From Streptomyces sp. NBC_00440 (GTDB lineage: Bacteria > Actinomycetota > Actinomycetes > Streptomycetales > Streptomycetaceae), in the NCBI RefSeq assembly GCF_036014215.1, contig NZ_CP107921.1:3902001-3966000 (forward strand): a DNA stretch of 64,000 nucleotides. Reading direction: 5' to 3'. Under the pieces are notes generated by a model that did no database searches, was not told the DNA's origin, and was given only the letters and a program-made list of their open reading frames with translations. This document shows positions 61,335 through 64,000 of the stretch, piece by piece (position 1 is the stretch's first letter; each line of letters opens with the position of its first letter). Both the position numbers and the translations under genes were made by a program.

Positions 61335-61823
61335 TCACAGCGCGGCGGCCCGGCCGCGCAGCAGGAGGTTCTGCGTTCCCAGCCCGATCGCCAGGTACGC
61401 GTACAGCGACGCGACCCCCAGCACCCCGGCACCGGCCGCATGGTCGATCCACAGCCCCAGCCCGATGTGCGCGGCGACCGAGGTCAGCCAGAGGCCCGTC
61501 GTGGCCGGTGTCCCCTTGCGCAGCACCTGGCCCGTGGGGTCGTGCCACAGCCGCACGGTCCGTGATCTGACCATGCCGAGACCCGCCGCGACGGCCAGGC
61601 TCACCGCCAGAAGGACCACGGGCAGCACGGTCAGCGGGTGGTGGTCCTCGATGACCGTGGCGATACCGAAGGCGATCCCCGCAACGCCCAGGACGCCGAG
61701 GACGGCCGGGGCGATCAGCGAGCCGTAGCGCGTCATCCGGCGGGTGCGCAGCTGCCGGAATATCACCAGGCCGACGACCACCACGGCTATGACGGGCGCG
61801 GTCCCGCCGTTCGTGCTCTGCAT
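61335..61823 (-). CDS. Integral membrane protein, DUF1453/CcdC-like
   Basis: 162 residues with five hydrophobic helices. After the first (APVIAVVVVGLVIFRQL) comes RTRRMTRYGSLIAP, a basic cytoplasmic loop, then helices around 40-60, 65-85, 115-130 and 135-155. The arrangement fits the CcdC-like/DUF1453 family. No partner is adjacent. The leftward gene ends 113 bases from the oxidoreductase stop. Confidence 0.78.
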   Translation of the reverse strand: MQSTNGGTAPVIAVVVVGLVIFRQLRTRRMTRYGSLIAPAVLGVLGVAGIAFGIATVIEDHHPLTVLPVVLLAVSLAVAAGLGMVRSRTVRLWHDPTGQVLRKGTPATTGLWLTSVAAHIGLGLWIDHAAGAGVLGVASLYAYLAIGLGTQNLLLRGRAAAL

Positions 61824-61926
61824 GTGCCAACTCCCCCTGCGGCCCGCGCCCTTGGACGGCCAAGCGGGCGGCTCACCGTCCGCTCAGTGTCCCCCGGGAG
61901 GTCGCGGAGCCGGGGCCCTTTTCCTC

Positions 61927-62808
61927 TTATGCTCCGCGTTTGGCCTCGATGCCCGCGATCAGCAGGTCGAGGGCGAAGTCGAAGTCGCGCTCCCGCATCT
62001 CCTCGACCGTGTCTCCGCCGCGCGCCGCCATCAGGTCCTGGGCCTGCTCGAACGTCCGGCGCAGGGAGGGCTGTTCGCTCATGCCGCCCATGGCGTGCTG
62101 GTGGTACTCGTCCTGAGTCATCCCGGCCCGCGCACACCGGTCCCTGAAGTGGCCCTCGACGGTGCCGAACCCGTACACGAACTGGAAGACCGCGGCCAGG
62201 CCGCCGGTCTGGCCGCGCAGCGGCAGATCGGCGCTGCGCATCACTTCTTGGGACACCGCGGCGAACTTCAGCGCGTGCGGGCCGATGTTGAGGAACACGC
62301 CGACGAGCGGGGAGACCCACGGGTGGCGCACCAGAACGCTCCGGTATCCGGCGGCGAGGCGCCGCAGCTGAATGCGCCAGTCGGCCCCGGCCTCCGTTCC
62401 GCCCTCCGTTCCGTCAGGCCCGGTCTCCGTTCCGTCAGGCTCGGTCTCGGTGCCGGTCTCGGTGCCGGTGCCGGTCTCGGTCTCGGTGCCGGTGCCGGTC
62501 TCGGCGCCGTCCACCGTTCCTGGCAGCACCAGTTCGCCCATCACCGCGTCCAGGGCCAGTTCGAGGAGGTCGTCCTTGGTGTCCACGTACCAGTAGACCG
62601 ACATCGCTGTGACGCCCAGCTCGGCGGCGAGACGGCGCATGGAGAACTTCGCGAGGCCCTCGGAGTCCAGCAGCCGGACCGTCGCCGCGGTGATCTTGTC
62701 CAGGTCGAGCCCGGCCGGCTGATCCGTTCTGCGGGTGCGTGTCGCCTTTCCGCCCAGCCAGACACTGGCCCGCGCGGGACCCTTCGCGCGGTCGGCCGCA
62801 GTCACCAT
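61927..62808 (-). CDS. TetR-family regulator with low-complexity insert
   Basis: 293 residues. The helix-turn-helix is AATVRLLDSEGLAKFSMRRLA, AELGVTAMSVYWYVDTKDDL, followed by a TetR_C domain (WRIQLRRLAAGYRSVLVRHPW). Between them, about residues 100-140 are almost only Gly, Thr and Glu (GTETETGTGTETG), encoded by GGTCTC/GGTGCC-type DNA repeats at 62430-62515; normal relatives lack this. It lies upstream on the same strand as the MARC-less membrane gene and is only 48 bases from the stop of the MFS exporter, its likely target. Confidence 0.9.
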   Translation of the reverse strand: MVTAADRAKGPARASVWLGGKATRTRRTDQPAGLDLDKITAATVRLLDSEGLAKFSMRRLAAELGVTAMSVYWYVDTKDDLLELALDAVMGELVLPGTVDGAETGTGTETETGTGTETGTETEPDGTETGPDGTEGGTEAGADWRIQLRRLAAGYRSVLVRHPWVSPLVGVFLNIGPHALKFAAVSQEVMRSADLPLRGQTGGLAAVFQFVYGFGTVEGHFRDRCARAGMTQDEYHQHAMGGMSEQPSLRRTFEQAQDLMAARGGDTVEEMRERDFDFALDLLIAGIEAKRGA

Positions 62809-62856
62809 GGCGCGCCTCCTCCGGAACGTGTGGATCCACCGGTACCGATACCGATG

Positions 62857-64000
62857 TTAGGCCGCCGCTCCCGGTGCATCCGCCCGCTCGGCCCGCCGGA
62901 GGAGCACCGCGGCCAGCAGCCCGCCCGCAAGTACCGCTGCGGCGCCCACCAGTTGGCTGGTCTGCAAACCTGAGGCAAAAGCGTCCGCGACCCGGCTGCG
63001 CTCGCCCGGACCGTCGGCGGCGGCGAGAGCCGCGGGCAGCGAGGCCGCGCCCAGCGCCGCCGGCAGCAGGGCGGCGAAACGGGAGTTGAGTACGGCGCCG
63101 AGCACCGCGACACCGAGACCGTTGCCGAATTCGGCCAAGGTGCCGTTGACGCCCGCGCCGACCCCGGCCTTCTCCGGCGGGATCGCGCTCATGATCGCGT
63201 TGGCCATCGCGGGCATGGCGAACGCGATACCCGCGCCCATGACCACGAGACCGAGCAGCATTCCCGGATAACTGTCCCCGCCGAGCAGCGCGATGGCCAC
63301 CAGACCGGCGGCGAGCGCGGTCATCCCGGTGGCGATGGTGCCGGGCGTGCCCAGCCGGGGCAGCAGCTTGGCCGAGACCCCGGTGAGGTTCAGCGCCACG
63401 ATGGTGAGGGCCAGGGGTGCGGTCCGCAGCCCCGCGTCCAACGGCCCGTACCCGAGCACGAACTGCAGGTGCTGGGTGAGCAGGAAGAGCGAGCCGCCCA
63501 TGCCGAAGGCGACGAGGACCGCCCCGGCGACGGCGCCGACGAAGCGCTGGTTACGGAAGAAGTGCATGTCCAGCATGGGGAACGGGATGTGCAGCTCCCA
63601 GGCAACGAACCCGGCCAGGAAGACGATGCCGACGGCGGCCGCGACGAGGACATGAGTGGAGGCCCAGCCGTGCGCGGGGCCCGAGATGATCGCGTACACG
63701 ACCGCGGTCATGCCCACCGTGGAGAGCAGCGCGCCGAGCAGGTCGGGGCGGTCACCGGCCGGGTTCTTGGACTCCGGTACGAGGCCGACGACCGCGGCGA
63801 GCGCGATGACGGCCACCGGGATGTTGACCAGGAAGATCGCGCCCCACCAGAAGTGGTCGAGCAGCGCCCCGCCGATGAGCGGTCCGGCGGCGAAGCCGAG
63901 TGAGTTGACCGTGGACCAGAGGCCGATGGCCCTGACGCGCTCGGTGTTGTCGAAGATCTGGACGACGACGGCGAGGGTGGTGGTCATCAGCAGGGCGCCG
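62857..64000 (-). CDS. MFS drug exporter, DHA2 type (5' end cut by window)
   Basis: 381 codons are visible and the frame continues beyond the right edge, so the first helices are missing. Visible motifs are GLWSTVNSLGFAAGPLIGGALLD (motif C), VNIPVAVIALAAVVGLVPES, MLDMHFFRNQRFVGAV and EKAGVGAGVNGTLAEFGNGLG, all typical of 14-TM DHA2 pumps. The C-terminus ends in a short basic tail (RRAERADAPGAAA). It is followed at 48 bases by the TetR gene on the same strand, so the two may form an operon. Confidence 0.92.
   Translation of the reverse strand, partial: GALLMTTTLAVVVQIFDNTERVRAIGLWSTVNSLGFAAGPLIGGALLDHFWWGAIFLVNIPVAVIALAAVVGLVPESKNPAGDRPDLLGALLSTVGMTAVVYAIISGPAHGWASTHVLVAAAVGIVFLAGFVAWELHIPFPMLDMHFFRNQRFVGAVAGAVLVAFGMGGSLFLLTQHLQFVLGYGPLDAGLRTAPLALTIVALNLTGVSAKLLPRLGTPGTIATGMTALAAGLVAIALLGGDSYPGMLLGLVVMGAGIAFAMPAMANAIMSAIPPEKAGVGAGVNGTLAEFGNGLGVAVLGAVLNSRFAALLPAALGAASLPAALAAADGPGERSRVADAFASGLQTSQLVGAAAVLAGGLLAAVLLRRAERADAPGAAA

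Overview
The window is high-GC DNA from a Streptomyces-type actinomycete. The evidence is strong third-position G/C bias, many GTG starts, SARP and sigma-B-like regulators, and secreted hydrolases. The gene orders dnaX - SRP RNA - tRNA-Ser and upp - tadA - tRNA-Ser - sigF - sigN match, as far as I recall, part of the Streptomyces coelicolor chromosome. Both ends of the window cut genes.

Layout. 1-5.6 kb is core DNA on the minus strand: an M48-like membrane protein, purD, dnaX and the SRP RNA. At 5.7 kb an intact tRNA-Ser(GGA) begins a mosaic island. The tRNA 3' end recurs at 7.0, 16.6 and 23.6 kb, and every copy is followed by a hairpin. Segment A (5.8-7.0 kb) holds only a decayed tyrosine integrase. 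Segment B (7.1-16.6 kb) is a biosynthetic cluster with no NRPS or PKS: a heme-oxygenase-like diiron oxidase, an Fe/2OG dioxygenase, a DapF-like protein lacking both catalytic cysteines, a PLP aminotransferase, a CTP-synthase-like amidotransferase and an EamA exporter. It is controlled by a LysR protein and by a SARP with three TTA codons. Segment C (16.7-23.6 kb) carries a GH16 glucanase, a two-component pair, a trypsin-like protein and an ECF sigma factor with its partner.

23.7-37 kb is accessory metabolism: snapalysin, metallophosphoesterase, polysaccharide deacetylase, a LysR/cupin pair, a divergent MFS/MarR pair, a PEP mutase-like enzyme, a divergent NAD(P)-binding protein/TetR pair and a secreted M28 aminopeptidase. 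37-40.8 kb returns to conserved genes (LytR_C protein, upp, tadA) and ends at tRNA-Ser(CGA). Just downstream, 41.6-51.1 kb is a second compact cluster on the plus strand: PhyH dioxygenase, an unrecognised protein, a single-module NRPS with the order A-T-E-R, a class III aminotransferase, a TauD-like dioxygenase, an SDR and a methyltransferase. This order predicts release of an epimerised aminoacyl group as an aldehyde or alcohol, followed by tailoring.

51.3-64 kb has a lipoprotein, a small conserved membrane protein, a Dabb protein, sigF and sigN, and then a MarR - MFS - YceI operon in which transporter and YceI protein share carboxypeptidase-regulatory-like repeats. An F420-type oxidoreductase, a membrane protein, a TetR regulator and a truncated MFS transporter finish the window. 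The best candidates for undescribed biology are the island B cluster and the A-T-E-R cluster. All functional statements rest on reading motifs by eye; no database search was run.
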